Below are positions 25,937-35,268 of a DNA stretch of 64,000 nucleotides, piece by piece; position 1 is the first letter of the stretch; every line of letters starts with the position of its first letter. The stretch is taken from contig NZ_CP136423.1 of assembly GCF_034356035.1 (NCBI RefSeq), positions 1,426,001 to 1,490,000 of the forward strand, read 5' to 3'. The position numbers and the translations under genes were made by a program. Source of the stretch: Blautia hydrogenotrophica DSM 10507 (GTDB taxonomy: Bacteria; Bacillota; Clostridia; Lachnospirales; Lachnospiraceae). The notes under the pieces are model-generated. The model had not been told where the DNA came from. It ran no database searches and saw nothing but the letters and a program-made list of their open reading frames with translations.

Positions 25937-26836
25937 ATGGTACAAGTCGTGCAGCTTTTAGTGTATGGCCTTCAGGTGGGCAGTATCTATGCCCTGCTGG
26001 CAATCGGCTATACACTGGTCTATGGAATTATCAAAATGATTAACCTGGCACATGCGGATTTTATGATGTTAGGGGCATTTACAGCTCTGTTTCTCTGTCA
26101 GTGGCTGACAAGCTCCGGTGTCGTGTTGTGGTTGTCTATTCTTATCGCACTGCTGACAATGGCAATTGTCGGCTTGATTGGGGTTTTCGTGGAACGGGTG
26201 GCGTACAAGCCTCTGCGTAATCGGCCGACTCTGTCAAGTCTGGTTGCAGCCATTGGCGTCAGTATGTTTCTACAAAATTTCCTGCGCTGTATTCCGGCAG
26301 TAGGGCCGACTCCTCAGGCATTTCCTGTCATGTTTACGTCGGGAAGCCTCTCTTTGGGGCCAATCACTGTCTCAGCGATTCAGATCGTCGTGATCGGTGT
26401 GTCCTGCGTGCTGATGGCGTTTATGCAGTTTTTGGTCTCCAAGACTGCTATCGGAAAACAGATGGTGGCAGTCTCCTGTGATAAGGATGCCTCCGCACTT
26501 ATGGGAATCAATGTGAACAAGGTGATCTCCATCACTTTTTGCATTGGCTCCGCTCTGGCGGCAGTCTGCGGAATTCTCTATGCCAGTGTCTATCCTTCTA
26601 TCCATGTCTATATGGCTACGACCATTGGAAATAAGGCATTTATCTCAGCAGTGCTTGGTGGAATCGGAAACATCAAAGGAGCTATGCTAGGTGGTCTTTT
26701 GCTGGGAATGATCGAGGTTATGTTACAGTCCTTTGACTCGAGTATTTCCTACGGGGCGTCCTTTGTGATTTTAATCCTGGTTCTTCTGTACAGACCAGCA
26801 GGTTTACTGGGAACTACTGTTACAGAAAAAGTGTGA
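25937..26836 (+). CDS. livH: ABC permease, LivH family
   Basis: 299 residues with about eight membrane helices. QLLVYGLQVGSIYALLAIGYTLVYGI at the N-terminus and INLAHADFMMLGAF are LivH hallmarks; the EAA-like loop lies around GNIKGAMLGGLLLGMIEV. It forms the membrane channel with the LivM homologue downstream. GGGAGG precedes the ATG, and the LivM gene follows by 9 bases. Confidence 0.93.
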   Translation: MVQVVQLLVYGLQVGSIYALLAIGYTLVYGIIKMINLAHADFMMLGAFTALFLCQWLTSSGVVLWLSILIALLTMAIVGLIGVFVERVAYKPLRNRPTLSSLVAAIGVSMFLQNFLRCIPAVGPTPQAFPVMFTSGSLSLGPITVSAIQIVVIGVSCVLMAFMQFLVSKTAIGKQMVAVSCDKDASALMGINVNKVISITFCIGSALAAVCGILYASVYPSIHVYMATTIGNKAFISAVLGGIGNIKGAMLGGLLLGMIEVMLQSFDSSISYGASFVILILVLLYRPAGLLGTTVTEKV

Positions 26837-26845
26837 GGTGGCCAT

Positions 26846-27874
26846 ATGAGTAGAGTAAAAGGATGGATGAAACGAGAGTACCTGATTTTTATTGGTCTGT
26901 ATTTGTTGGTACTTATCTTAAACTATACCGGAGTGATAAACAATTACTTGCTTCAAGTCATCATGCTGGCGGGGGTGAACATCATTGTTACGCTGAGTCT
27001 GAATCTGGTAAATGGGGTCACAGGGCTGTTCTCTATCGGACATGCGGGATTTATGGCTGTCGGTGCCTATGTAGCTGCGGTGATCTCCACGACGCTTATG
27101 TCGGCTTTGGAAATTTCGTCTAAAGATTTCCTGGCAAATGGGATTCTGCTGCTGGCACTGATCGGCGGCGGTCTTGTTGCCGCAGGTGGAGGTTTTTTGA
27201 TCGCGCGTCCTACTTTAAAGGTAAAAGGAGATTATCTGGCGATTGTCACCTTGGGATTTGGTGAGATTATCCGTTCTGTGATTCGGCTGATTGATTATGT
27301 AGGAGGAGCGAGGGGAATGATCGGCATTCCAAAGATTACCAATTTCACCTGGGTGTTTCTGGTGGTGCTGTTGGCAGTGTACTCGTCCAGGAATTTTATA
27401 AAATCCACTTATGGTCGTTCCTGTCTGGCGATACGGGAAAATGAGATTGCGGCGGAGGCCATGGGGACGGATGCAAGAAAATATAAGACCATTGCGTTTA
27501 CTTTTTCAGCTTTCTGGGCTGGAATCGGCGGCGGTCTGTTTGCTCATCTGTTGATGTTTATCAGCCCGGATACCTTCGCCTATTCAAAATCCACAGATCT
27601 TCTGGTATATCTGTACGCTGGAGGCGTGGGGACCATCACAGGAGCTGCTGCTGGAGCGTTTTTGATGACGCTACTGCCAGAGCTATTAAGATTCCTGGAT
27701 GATTGGAGATTGGTGATCTATGCCTTAGTATTGCTGTATGTGATTATCTGGCGTCCTTACGGAATCAGTGGAGGAAGAGAACTGAAGTTTTTGGGAATCC
27801 AGACATTTACGGGCAAAGATCGATCTTTGTGGTCAAGGTTACGGAAAAGGAAGAAGGAGGCAACACAGCGATGA
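26846..27874 (+). CDS. livM: ABC permease, LivM family
   Basis: 342 residues, about nine helices. LNLVNGVTGLFSIGHAGFMAVGAY and GDYLAIVTLGFGEIIR are family motifs, and SYGRSCLAIRENEIAAEAMG-like sequence forms the ATPase-contact loop. The last four bases overlap the ATG of the next gene (ATGA), showing translational coupling. It is the second permease of the heterodimer. Confidence 0.93.
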   Translation: MSRVKGWMKREYLIFIGLYLLVLILNYTGVINNYLLQVIMLAGVNIIVTLSLNLVNGVTGLFSIGHAGFMAVGAYVAAVISTTLMSALEISSKDFLANGILLLALIGGGLVAAGGGFLIARPTLKVKGDYLAIVTLGFGEIIRSVIRLIDYVGGARGMIGIPKITNFTWVFLVVLLAVYSSRNFIKSTYGRSCLAIRENEIAAEAMGTDARKYKTIAFTFSAFWAGIGGGLFAHLLMFISPDTFAYSKSTDLLVYLYAGGVGTITGAAAGAFLMTLLPELLRFLDDWRLVIYALVLLYVIIWRPYGISGGRELKFLGIQTFTGKDRSLWSRLRKRKKEATQR

Positions 27875-28644
27875 GTGTTTTGGAGGCAAAAAATGTGGGA
27901 ATTACCTTTGGTGGTCTAAGAGCGGTCAACGACTTTAACCTCACATTGGAGCAGGGAGAACTTGTGGCGATCATTGGGCCAAATGGGGCGGGAAAGACTA
28001 CAAGCTTTAATATGCTGACCGGAATCTATAAACCCACAGACGGGGACATTTTGATCGAAGGTCAGTCGATCTTAAAAAAACAGCCCCATGAAATCAGCGC
28101 GATGGGAGTAGCCCGAACTTTCCAAAATATCCGTCTGTTTGGCAAGTTGAGTGTGCTGGACAATGTAAAGGTGGCTATGAAGTGCAAGACCACCTATGGG
28201 TTTGCAGACGCGATTTTCCGTACCCAGAAATACAGAAGGGAAGAACAGATGATTGAGGAAAAAGCGTCGGAGCTGCTAGAGCTGTTTCACATGGAAAAGA
28301 TCAGCGGCCTTCAGGCAGGGAACCTGCCTTATGGGGAACAGAGAAAACTAGAGATCATCCGTGCATTGGGTACTGACCCAAAGATTTTATTTTTGGATGA
28401 ACCGGCAGCGGGAATGAATCAGGTGGAGATTGAGGACGTGATGAATGTGATTGCTCAGGTAAGGCAGAAGTTTGATATTACAGTGCTTTTGATCGAACAT
28501 CACATGAGCATGGTGATGAAAATCGCTGAGAGAATCAAGGTTTTGGATTTTGGGGAAACCATCGCGGAAGGAGCTCCGGAGGAGATTCAAAAGAACCCCT
28601 ATGTCATTGAGGCCTATTTGGGAAAGGGGGAGAGTGGACAGTGA
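27871..28644 (+). CDS. livG: ABC transporter ATPase, LivG family
   Basis: 257 residues. Walker A is GPNGAGKT (36-43), the family-specific VARTFQNIRLF segment follows the Q loop, the signature region is LPYGEQRKLEI, and Walker B is ILFLDEPAAGMN. It powers import together with LivF. The ATG overlaps the livM stop; an in-frame upstream start at 27703 would lie deep inside livM and is rejected. AGAAGGAGG lies about 10 bases upstream. Confidence 0.94.
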   Translation: MSVLEAKNVGITFGGLRAVNDFNLTLEQGELVAIIGPNGAGKTTSFNMLTGIYKPTDGDILIEGQSILKKQPHEISAMGVARTFQNIRLFGKLSVLDNVKVAMKCKTTYGFADAIFRTQKYRREEQMIEEKASELLELFHMEKISGLQAGNLPYGEQRKLEIIRALGTDPKILFLDEPAAGMNQVEIEDVMNVIAQVRQKFDITVLLIEHHMSMVMKIAERIKVLDFGETIAEGAPEEIQKNPYVIEAYLGKGESGQ

Positions 28645-29345
28645 TAAAACTAAAAGTAGAAAATTTGTCGGTCTCCTATGGGGCGATCAATGCAGTGCGC
28701 GGCGTTAGTTTTGAGGTGAATGAAGGAGAAATTGTGGCGCTGATTGGAGCCAATGGAGCGGGAAAGACTACGATTCTGCGCACGATCACGGGACTGGAAC
28801 GGGCAAAAGGCGGGTCCATTTTTTTTGAAGGAAAGGAGATTATTCGCCAGAAAGCCTATATCACGGCACAAAAAGGAATTGCCCATGTGCCGGAGGGACG
28901 CAGAATCTTTACAGAGCTGTCGGTGTACGACAATTTGATGATGGCTGCGCAGCGCCGCAAGGAGGGAGTGAAGGAGAGTTTAGAAAATGTCTATGATATT
29001 TTTCCGCGGCTGAAGGAGAGACGGACGCAGCCAGCAGGAACTCTCTCTGGGGGCGAGCAGCAGATGCTTGCCGTGGGCCGCGCGCTGATGACGACTTCGT
29101 CTTTGGTGCTTTTGGATGAACCGTCTATGGGACTGGCGCCCATTGTGGTGAATGAAATTTTTGCAGTAATCAGACGGATTAATGAGCAGGGCAGGACGGT
29201 TCTCTTAGTGGAACAAAATGCGCAGATGGCATTGGCGACGGCTCACCGGGCTTATGTGTTGGAGACCGGAAAGGTGACGAAGAGTGGGGATGCGAAAAAA
29301 CTATTGGCGGACCCTTCCATCAAGGAAGCTTATCTAGGATGCTGA
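28641..29345 (+). CDS. livF: ABC transporter ATPase, LivF family
   Basis: 234 residues. Walker A GANGAGKT near 36-43, HVPEGRRIFTELSV (LivF hallmark), signature LSGGEQQMLAVGRAL and Walker B LVLLDEPSMGLAP. The start is GTG overlapping the livG stop (GTGA). It completes a full five-component importer: binding protein, two permeases and two ATPases. AGGAG of the following lyase gene lies about 30 bases beyond the stop. Confidence 0.94.
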   Translation: MIKLKVENLSVSYGAINAVRGVSFEVNEGEIVALIGANGAGKTTILRTITGLERAKGGSIFFEGKEIIRQKAYITAQKGIAHVPEGRRIFTELSVYDNLMMAAQRRKEGVKESLENVYDIFPRLKERRTQPAGTLSGGEQQMLAVGRALMTTSSLVLLDEPSMGLAPIVVNEIFAVIRRINEQGRTVLLVEQNAQMALATAHRAYVLETGKVTKSGDAKKLLADPSIKEAYLGC

Positions 29346-29392
29346 GTACAAAGACACAAAAAAGACAGAGATTAAAAAAGGAGTATGGAAGA

Positions 29393-30373
29393 ATGAGCTT
29401 ATCTTATCAACAAATGTTTGAACAGACAAAAGGTGTAATCAGCCTGCTTCCCACTCATTTTAACAGGGATGAGTCGTTGGATTTGGGGGCAATGAGAGAG
29501 ACGGCAGAGTATGCCTGCCAGCAGTTAAAGGGCCATGATGGGGCGATTATGATCGCAGGGAGCACCTCGGAATTTTATGCGATGACGGATGAAGAGACGC
29601 TGCAAATGATTGACGCGGTGGTCAAGACTGTGAACGGAAGAGCTCCCGTGATCGCAGGAACTGGCCGCGCGGCGACGAGGCTGACTGTCGACATCAGTAA
29701 AAGAGCGCAGGAACTGGGAATTGACTGTGCTCTGGTCTCGAATCCTTATTATATGCAGGTCACGGATGAGGGGCTTTACCGGCATTTCTCCATGATTGCT
29801 GAGGCTTTGGATATCGGAATCATGATCTATAACAACCCTTCCACTTCGAAGATGTTCGTACCACCACACATTATGGGACGGCTTTCTAAGCTTCCCAACA
29901 TCATTGCGTCCAAGGAGAACGCTACGACCATTGAAAAATATTATTGGATGAGAGCAAAGACAGACTCCAAGGAGTTTAAGGTGTGCTGTGGAATTGGGCA
30001 TCTGAACTATATGTATGAAGCCCCCTTTGGTTGTCCAGCTATGGTGACGGAATTGATGCTATTGGCGCCGGAATTGATTTTCGCCTTTTACGATGCTTGC
30101 CAGAAAAAGGAGTTTCAGGAGGCGAACCGGTTGATGGACTGTGTGATTCCTTACCATGAGTTCATTGCGGACTGTGTTGCCAGAAGAAACATTCCGTCCA
30201 CCAATGACCCGGAGATCGGCGGTCGGGCGACTGCGCTGTACCAGTCCGTATTAAAATGTGCCATGGAGCTTCGGGGCCTGCCGGGCGGTGTAGTCAGAGA
30301 ACCTCTGGAAAACTTGACGGGACCGGAAATCGACGAATTAAGAGCAGTCATGGAACGATGCGGATGGATTTGA
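29393..30373 (+). CDS. DapA/NanA-superfamily lyase, variant active site (paralogue 2)
   Basis: 326 residues, (beta/alpha)8 lyase. The Schiff-base lysine is K174 in IIASKENATT and the tyrosine is in IMIYNNPS, but the canonical G-T-T-G-E loop reads GSTSE (56-60), a clear departure from DHDPS. The C-terminal half is also unlike paralogue 1 (NIPSTNDPEIGGRATALYQS). It is therefore more likely a keto-acid lyase, dehydratase or deaminase of the superfamily than a lysine-biosynthesis enzyme. The ATG at 29393 with AGGAG about 10 bases upstream is chosen; an earlier ATG at 29339 overlaps livF. Co-transcription with the importer suggests that it acts on the imported compound. Confidence 0.85.
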   Translation: MSLSYQQMFEQTKGVISLLPTHFNRDESLDLGAMRETAEYACQQLKGHDGAIMIAGSTSEFYAMTDEETLQMIDAVVKTVNGRAPVIAGTGRAATRLTVDISKRAQELGIDCALVSNPYYMQVTDEGLYRHFSMIAEALDIGIMIYNNPSTSKMFVPPHIMGRLSKLPNIIASKENATTIEKYYWMRAKTDSKEFKVCCGIGHLNYMYEAPFGCPAMVTELMLLAPELIFAFYDACQKKEFQEANRLMDCVIPYHEFIADCVARRNIPSTNDPEIGGRATALYQSVLKCAMELRGLPGGVVREPLENLTGPEIDELRAVMERCGWI

Positions 30374-30420
30374 ATCTTTATGTTATAGGAAAGACAGCGG
30401 GGCAGGATTCTTTTTATTTC

Positions 30421-30578
30421 GTAGGAAATTGAGTTCCTATGGAACAAAAACGCTTCGCCAAGGATGCGCACGCCGCAATAAAGTAGTTCACCACATAGCG
30501 GCGTGAGGCGGAGCGCAAAATGGACTGTACCCCTCAAAGATTGAGGGGATGGGGAGCTAAAGTGGGCTTGCTCACTTT
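30421..30578 (+). ncRNA. Hairpin-rich leader upstream of the fucose isomerase gene (candidate structured RNA)
   Basis: Four hairpins fall in 158 bases. H1: GTAGGAA/TTCCTAT (30421-30440). H2: CGCTTCGCC with GGCGGAGCG (30451-30515), enclosing a perfect CACGCCGC/GCGGCGTG stem. H3: CCCCTCAA, loop AGA, TTGAGGGG (30530-30548). H4: AAAGTGGG, loop CTTG, CTCACTTT (30559-30578), which also occurs as copy A before the binding-protein gene. No T run follows H4. It could be a riboswitch-like leader, a small RNA or a dispersed repeat. Confidence 0.5.
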
Positions 30579-30607
30579 GTTATTCAGTGACAGAAAGGAA
30601 GAGAAGA

Positions 30608-32398
30608 ATGAACAGATACCAGATAGATTTTCCGAAAATCGGCATCCGCCCTGTGATTGATGGGCGCAGAAAAGGGATTCGTGAGAGTCTGGAAGAACAG
30701 ACTATGAAGATGGCGTTGGCTGCCAAAGAGTTGATACAAGGGCAGCTGCGGTATCCAAATGGTGAGCCGATCGAGGTGGTAATCGCAGATACCACCATCG
30801 GAGGGGTCAAAGAAGCGGCTAGATGCCAGAATCAATTTGAGCGGGAGGGAGTGGAAGTGACGCTGACAGTCACCCCATGCTGGTGCTATGGTACGGAGGT
30901 GATGGACCAGACCCCTCAGACCATCAAAGCCGTCTGGGGATTTAATGGGACGGAACGGCCTGGGGCGGTATTTTTGGCCGCGGTCCTGGCAGTTCACGGA
31001 CAGAAAGGCTTGCCTGCGTTTGGAATCTATGGACGTAATGTGCAGGACTGTACGGATACTGAGATACCGGAGGATGTCTCAAAGAAAATTTTGCTATTTG
31101 CAAAGGCAGCGGTTGCGGCGAAAGCCATGCGTGGGAACAGTTATCTACAGATCGGTTCTGTGTGTATGGGAATCGGCGGTTCCATCCTGAATCAAGATTT
31201 CATGCAGCAGTATCTGGGCCTGCGCTCAGAGTCTGTGGATGAATCCGAGATTCTGCGGCGCATGGAACAGGGAATCTATGATCCGGAGGAGTTCGAGAGA
31301 GCTTTGGCCTGGACGAAAGAAAACTGTACACAGGGATGGGACAAAAATCCAGAAGAACTGCGGCCGAATAAAGAAGGCTACGAAGCCTGGTGGGAATTTG
31401 TGGTCAAGAATATGCTGATCGTCAGAGACTTGATGGTGGGAAATCCTAAGCTGGCGAAGATGGGATTTATCGAGGAGTCCTGCGGGCACAACGCGATTGC
31501 CGCCGGAATTCAGGGACAGCGCCAGTGGACAGATTTCAGGCCAAACTTTGATTTTTTGGAGGCGATGCTGAACAGCCAGTTTGACTGGAATGGACTTAGA
31601 GAGTCCTATGTGATTGCCACGGAGAACGATACTCTGAATGCAATCACGATGCTTTTTGAACACCTGTTGACAGACTGCCCTGGAATCTTTGCCGATGTTC
31701 GCACCTACTGGAGCCCAGAGGCGGTAGAACGGGTCACGGGAGAGAAGCTAGAAGGGTACGCGAAGGATGGAATTATCCATCTGATTAATTCAGGAGCGGC
31801 AGCTTTGGAGGGTACAGGCGCAGTCTTGGATAAAGACGGCACACCAATGATAAAACCTTTCTATCAGATGACGGATGAGGAAGCGAAAGCTTGCCTAGAA
31901 GCCACAGACTGGTGTCCAGCGGACCTCTTCTATTTCCGAGGAGGCGGCTTTTCCAGTCATTTCATCGGCGGGACGAAGGGACAGATGCCGGTGACCATGG
32001 CGAGAATTAATCTTGTACATGGAGTCGGACCGGTGATGCAGCTTGCGGAAGGATATACCTGTCAGCTTTCTAAGAAAGTACATGACATTTTGGACAAGAG
32101 GACGGACCCCACTTGGCCAACTACCTGGTTTGCGCCGAAGCTTACTGGGGAAGGCGCTTTTACAGATGTGTATTCTGTCATGTCTAACTGGGGAGCGAAC
32201 CACGGGGCTTTCTGTTATGGCCATGTGGGAGACCGGCTGATTACTCTGGCGTCTATGCTCAGGATACCGGTTTCCATGCATAACGTGGAGAAGGAGCGTA
32301 TTTTCCGCCCTGCGGTCTGGGCGGCTTTTGGAACTCAGGAATTAGAAGGGGCAGATTACCGGGCGTGTGAGGCGTTCGGACCTCTTTATAAAGCATAG
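30608..32398 (+). CDS. fucI: L-fucose isomerase
   Basis: 596 residues, aligning by eye over its whole length with E. coli FucI ([76 protein letters not shown]). The Mn2+/catalytic residues are kept: Glu339 in ATENDT, Asp363 in ADVRTYW and His532 in WGANHG. It interconverts L-fucose and L-fuculose, and also D-arabinose and D-ribulose. The ATG at 30608 follows AAGGAAGAG. No fuculose-1-phosphate aldolase (FucA) gene is near, but an FGGY kinase is two genes on. The leader is unusually structured. Confidence 0.95.
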   Translation: MNRYQIDFPKIGIRPVIDGRRKGIRESLEEQTMKMALAAKELIQGQLRYPNGEPIEVVIADTTIGGVKEAARCQNQFEREGVEVTLTVTPCWCYGTEVMDQTPQTIKAVWGFNGTERPGAVFLAAVLAVHGQKGLPAFGIYGRNVQDCTDTEIPEDVSKKILLFAKAAVAAKAMRGNSYLQIGSVCMGIGGSILNQDFMQQYLGLRSESVDESEILRRMEQGIYDPEEFERALAWTKENCTQGWDKNPEELRPNKEGYEAWWEFVVKNMLIVRDLMVGNPKLAKMGFIEESCGHNAIAAGIQGQRQWTDFRPNFDFLEAMLNSQFDWNGLRESYVIATENDTLNAITMLFEHLLTDCPGIFADVRTYWSPEAVERVTGEKLEGYAKDGIIHLINSGAAALEGTGAVLDKDGTPMIKPFYQMTDEEAKACLEATDWCPADLFYFRGGGFSSHFIGGTKGQMPVTMARINLVHGVGPVMQLAEGYTCQLSKKVHDILDKRTDPTWPTTWFAPKLTGEGAFTDVYSVMSNWGANHGAFCYGHVGDRLITLASMLRIPVSMHNVEKERIFRPAVWAAFGTQELEGADYRACEAFGPLYKA

Positions 32399-32426
32399 GT
32401 TATGAGGGAGAGAGGAGAGTAGAGAA

Positions 32427-33593
32427 ATGCCGAAAATTAGCAGGCGGGCGTCTCAAACGCCCAGCTCAAAAATCAGAAGAGTTTTTAACAAATCTTTGGG
32501 ACATGACGACTGGGTGAAGTTCACGGTGGGAGAGCCGGATTTTGACACGGACCAGACGATTATTGAGGCAGCGTACCAGGCCGCTTTGATGGGGAATACC
32601 CATTATGTTCACAATGCCGGGATTTTTCCACTTCGGCAGCAGCTGGCGAAAAAATTTTATGAGGATCAACATCTGACGGTGAATCCAGAGACAGAGCTCA
32701 TGGTTACAAACGGGGGAACGGAGGCTATTTATCTGGCGCTTCAAGCGATCGTTGAGCCAGGAGACGAGGTGATTATGCCTGGGCCTCAGTGGACTCCTTA
32801 TCCTATGCTTACCACTTTAAACCATGGCAAGGCAGTGATTTGCAAAGTCCATGAGAAGGACGGGTTTCAGTACACAGAAGAAAATCTGCGCAGATCGATC
32901 ACGCCCAACAGCCGTATCCTCATTTTGAACTCTCCTTGTAACCCGACAGGAGGCATGGCTGGGCGGTCCACCTTGGAGATGGTGGCGAAAGTTGCGAAGG
33001 AATTTGATTTGTGGGTACTGTCTGACGAGGTGTACGAAAAATTGGTCTATGATGGAAATGAGCATATCAGTATTGCTTCTCTTCCGGAGATGAAAGAGAG
33101 GACCATTATCATAAACAGCTTTTCAAAATCCTATGCGATGACTGGGTGGAGAGTGGGATTTATGATGGCCCCGGCAGCTTTGATGCAGGTTATGGTGAAG
33201 CTTCATGAGCTGGAGACCTCCTGCTGCAATGTTCCGGCACAATATGCGGCTTTAGCGGCTCTTAACATGGACCAAGTAGTAACAGGCAGAATGCTAGAAC
33301 AGTATGCAAAGCGCAGAGAGATTCTTGTAAAAGGGCTGAATAGGATTTCGGGAGTGAGTTGTGTTCCGCCTAAGGGAACCTTCTATGCGTTTGCCAATGT
33401 GAAAGAGCTGGGAGTGCCTTCCGATGAATTGGTGGAGCGGATGATGGATGAGGTAGGCTTGGCCGTGGTACCGGGGACCGCTTTCGGTGAGGACGGAGAA
33501 GGCTTTCTGAGGTTCTCTTTTGCGGTTTCTGAGAAAACCATCGAAGAGGGGCTAGAACGGTTTGAGACTTTTGTAAAGAGTCTGCGTCAGTGA
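32427..33593 (+). CDS. PLP-dependent class I/II aminotransferase
   Basis: 388 residues, fold type I. The PLP lysine is K234 in NSFSKSYAMTGWRVGF; N-P-x-N substrate motif appears as NSPCNPTGG, and SDEVYEKLVYDG supplies the Asp-x-x-Tyr PLP contacts. The C-terminal arginine motif is in GFLRFSFAVSE. It belongs to the aspartate/aromatic/PatA-like subgroup; the amino donor and acceptor cannot be read from sequence. It sits between a sugar isomerase and a sugar kinase, which is unusual, and suggests the pathway yields or consumes a keto acid (inference). Confidence 0.9.
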   Translation: MPKISRRASQTPSSKIRRVFNKSLGHDDWVKFTVGEPDFDTDQTIIEAAYQAALMGNTHYVHNAGIFPLRQQLAKKFYEDQHLTVNPETELMVTNGGTEAIYLALQAIVEPGDEVIMPGPQWTPYPMLTTLNHGKAVICKVHEKDGFQYTEENLRRSITPNSRILILNSPCNPTGGMAGRSTLEMVAKVAKEFDLWVLSDEVYEKLVYDGNEHISIASLPEMKERTIIINSFSKSYAMTGWRVGFMMAPAALMQVMVKLHELETSCCNVPAQYAALAALNMDQVVTGRMLEQYAKRREILVKGLNRISGVSCVPPKGTFYAFANVKELGVPSDELVERMMDEVGLAVVPGTAFGEDGEGFLRFSFAVSEKTIEEGLERFETFVKSLRQ

Positions 33594-33607
33594 GGTGATA
33601 GGCAGAT

Positions 33608-35209
33608 ATGAATAGGGAAGAGACAACAGCTTGGATTTCGAAAGGAAGGGCGGTGCTCGGCATTGAGCTTGGCTCCACCCGGATAAAAGCAGTGTTAATC
33701 GGAGAGGATAGGGAGCCGATTGCTCAGGGGGAATATGCCTGGGAGAATCAATTTGTGAATGGCGTCTGGACCTATGAGCTTTCCTCGGTGTGGCAGGGGC
33801 TTCAAAAGTGTTATCAAGATCTTTCCAAAGATGTAGAGGAAAAGTATGGGGTAAAGCTTAGTCGTCTGGCAGCGATGGGGGTCAGTGCTATGATGCACGG
33901 GTATCTAGCTTTTGGCAGGAATGGAGAGCTGCTGACCCCTTTTCGGACCTGGAGAAATACAATGACCGAAAGGGCGGCGGCAGAGTTGACCGAATTGTTT
34001 CAGTACAACATTCCCCAGAGGTGGAGTATTGCCCATCTATACCAAGCTATTTTAAATGGAGAGGAGCATGCAGCGAGGATTCGTTTTCTCACGACGCTCT
34101 CAGGCTATGTTCACTGGTGTCTCACAGGACAGAAGGTTTTAGGGATTGGTGACGCGGCGGGGATGATGCCCATAGATCCGAAGACCAAGGACTACAGTCA
34201 GAAAATGCTGACACAATTTGATGTTCTGATTGCAGATAGAGGATATCCGTGGAGAACGAAAGAGCTGCTGCCGAGAGTGCTGCTGGCAGGACAGGAGGCA
34301 GGAAGACTTACCGAGACAGGTGTTAGACTTTTGGATGTGACAGGAAGATTGGAGGCAGGGATTCCAATGTGTCCGCCGGAGGGAGATGCCGGAACAGGTA
34401 TGACGGCCACCAACAGTGTGGCAGGACACACAGGAAATGTGTCGGCGGGAACCTCTGCCTTTGGGATGGTGGTGTTAGAAGAGGAGTTGTCTTTCGTATA
34501 TCGGGAATTAGACTTAGTAAGCACTCCGGATGGAAAGCCAGTGGCGATGGCTCACTGTAATAACTGTACGTCGGATCTCAACGCCTGGATTCAGATTTTT
34601 GCGGAGTTCGCCAACCTTATGGGAATGAATGTCACAAAAGAGGAACTCTACGGCAGGTTGTACCGGAAGGCCTTAGAGGGGGATGAGAGCTGCGGAGATC
34701 TCATGGCTTGCAATTATCTGTCAGGAGAACACGTCACAGGGCTGGAACAAGGGAGACCTCTCTTTGTGAGAAAACCAGATAGTCGGTTTGATCTGGCTAA
34801 TTTTATGAAAGTGCACCTGTACACCTCCTTGGCGGTTTTGAAGACAGGGATGGATATCCTGTTAAAAAAAGAACGGATTCCAGTGAGATACATTTTGGGA
34901 CACGGTGGTTTTTTTAAGACTAAGGATGTGGGACAGCGTATGTTAGCGGCGGCCTTAGATACACCGGTGTCGGTGATGGAGACGGCTGGTGAGGGCGGAG
35001 CCTGGGGAATTGCATTGTTGGCGGATTACCTGGTCCGGGGAGCTAACAAGCAGACCTTAGAGCAGTTTCTGGACGGAGAAGTTTTTGTCAAGGCAAAGGA
35101 AACATACATCTGGCCAAAGGAAAGAGAAGTGGAAGCGTTTGAGAGATTTATGGAGAGATACCGAGAGGGACTGAAAATAGAGAGAGCTGCTGTCGACCAT
35201 CTGTGTTGA
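33608..35209 (+). CDS. FGGY-family carbohydrate kinase
   Basis: 533 residues, two actin-like ATPase domains. [15 protein letters not shown] is the N-terminal phosphate-1 motif, [10 protein letters not shown] and [13 protein letters not shown] lie near the domain junction, and GHGGFF plus [15 protein letters not shown] form the adenosine-binding region. Family members phosphorylate ketoses such as fuculose, ribulose, xylulose or rhamnulose. With FucI upstream, L-fuculose or D-ribulose is the natural guess, but the sequence is not close to E. coli FucK as I recall it. The gene ends the block; a strong bidirectional terminator follows. Confidence 0.88.
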   Translation: MNREETTAWISKGRAVLGIELGSTRIKAVLIGEDREPIAQGEYAWENQFVNGVWTYELSSVWQGLQKCYQDLSKDVEEKYGVKLSRLAAMGVSAMMHGYLAFGRNGELLTPFRTWRNTMTERAAAELTELFQYNIPQRWSIAHLYQAILNGEEHAARIRFLTTLSGYVHWCLTGQKVLGIGDAAGMMPIDPKTKDYSQKMLTQFDVLIADRGYPWRTKELLPRVLLAGQEAGRLTETGVRLLDVTGRLEAGIPMCPPEGDAGTGMTATNSVAGHTGNVSAGTSAFGMVVLEEELSFVYRELDLVSTPDGKPVAMAHCNNCTSDLNAWIQIFAEFANLMGMNVTKEELYGRLYRKALEGDESCGDLMACNYLSGEHVTGLEQGRPLFVRKPDSRFDLANFMKVHLYTSLAVLKTGMDILLKKERIPVRYILGHGGFFKTKDVGQRMLAAALDTPVSVMETAGEGGAWGIALLADYLVRGANKQTLEQFLDGEVFVKAKETYIWPKEREVEAFERFMERYREGLKIERAAVDHLC

Positions 35210-35212
35210 GAG

Positions 35213-35266
35213 AAAAACCCGCGCAGACCTTGGATGTCGTAAAGACTGAGGTCTGTGCGGGTTTTA
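35213..35266. terminator. Bidirectional terminator between kinase and DUF1292 gene
   Basis: AAAACCCGCGCAGACCT (35214-35230) pairs with AGGTCTGTGCGGGTTTT (35249-35265) with one mismatch, leaving A/T runs at both ends. Confidence 0.88.
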
Positions 35267-35268
35267 TG

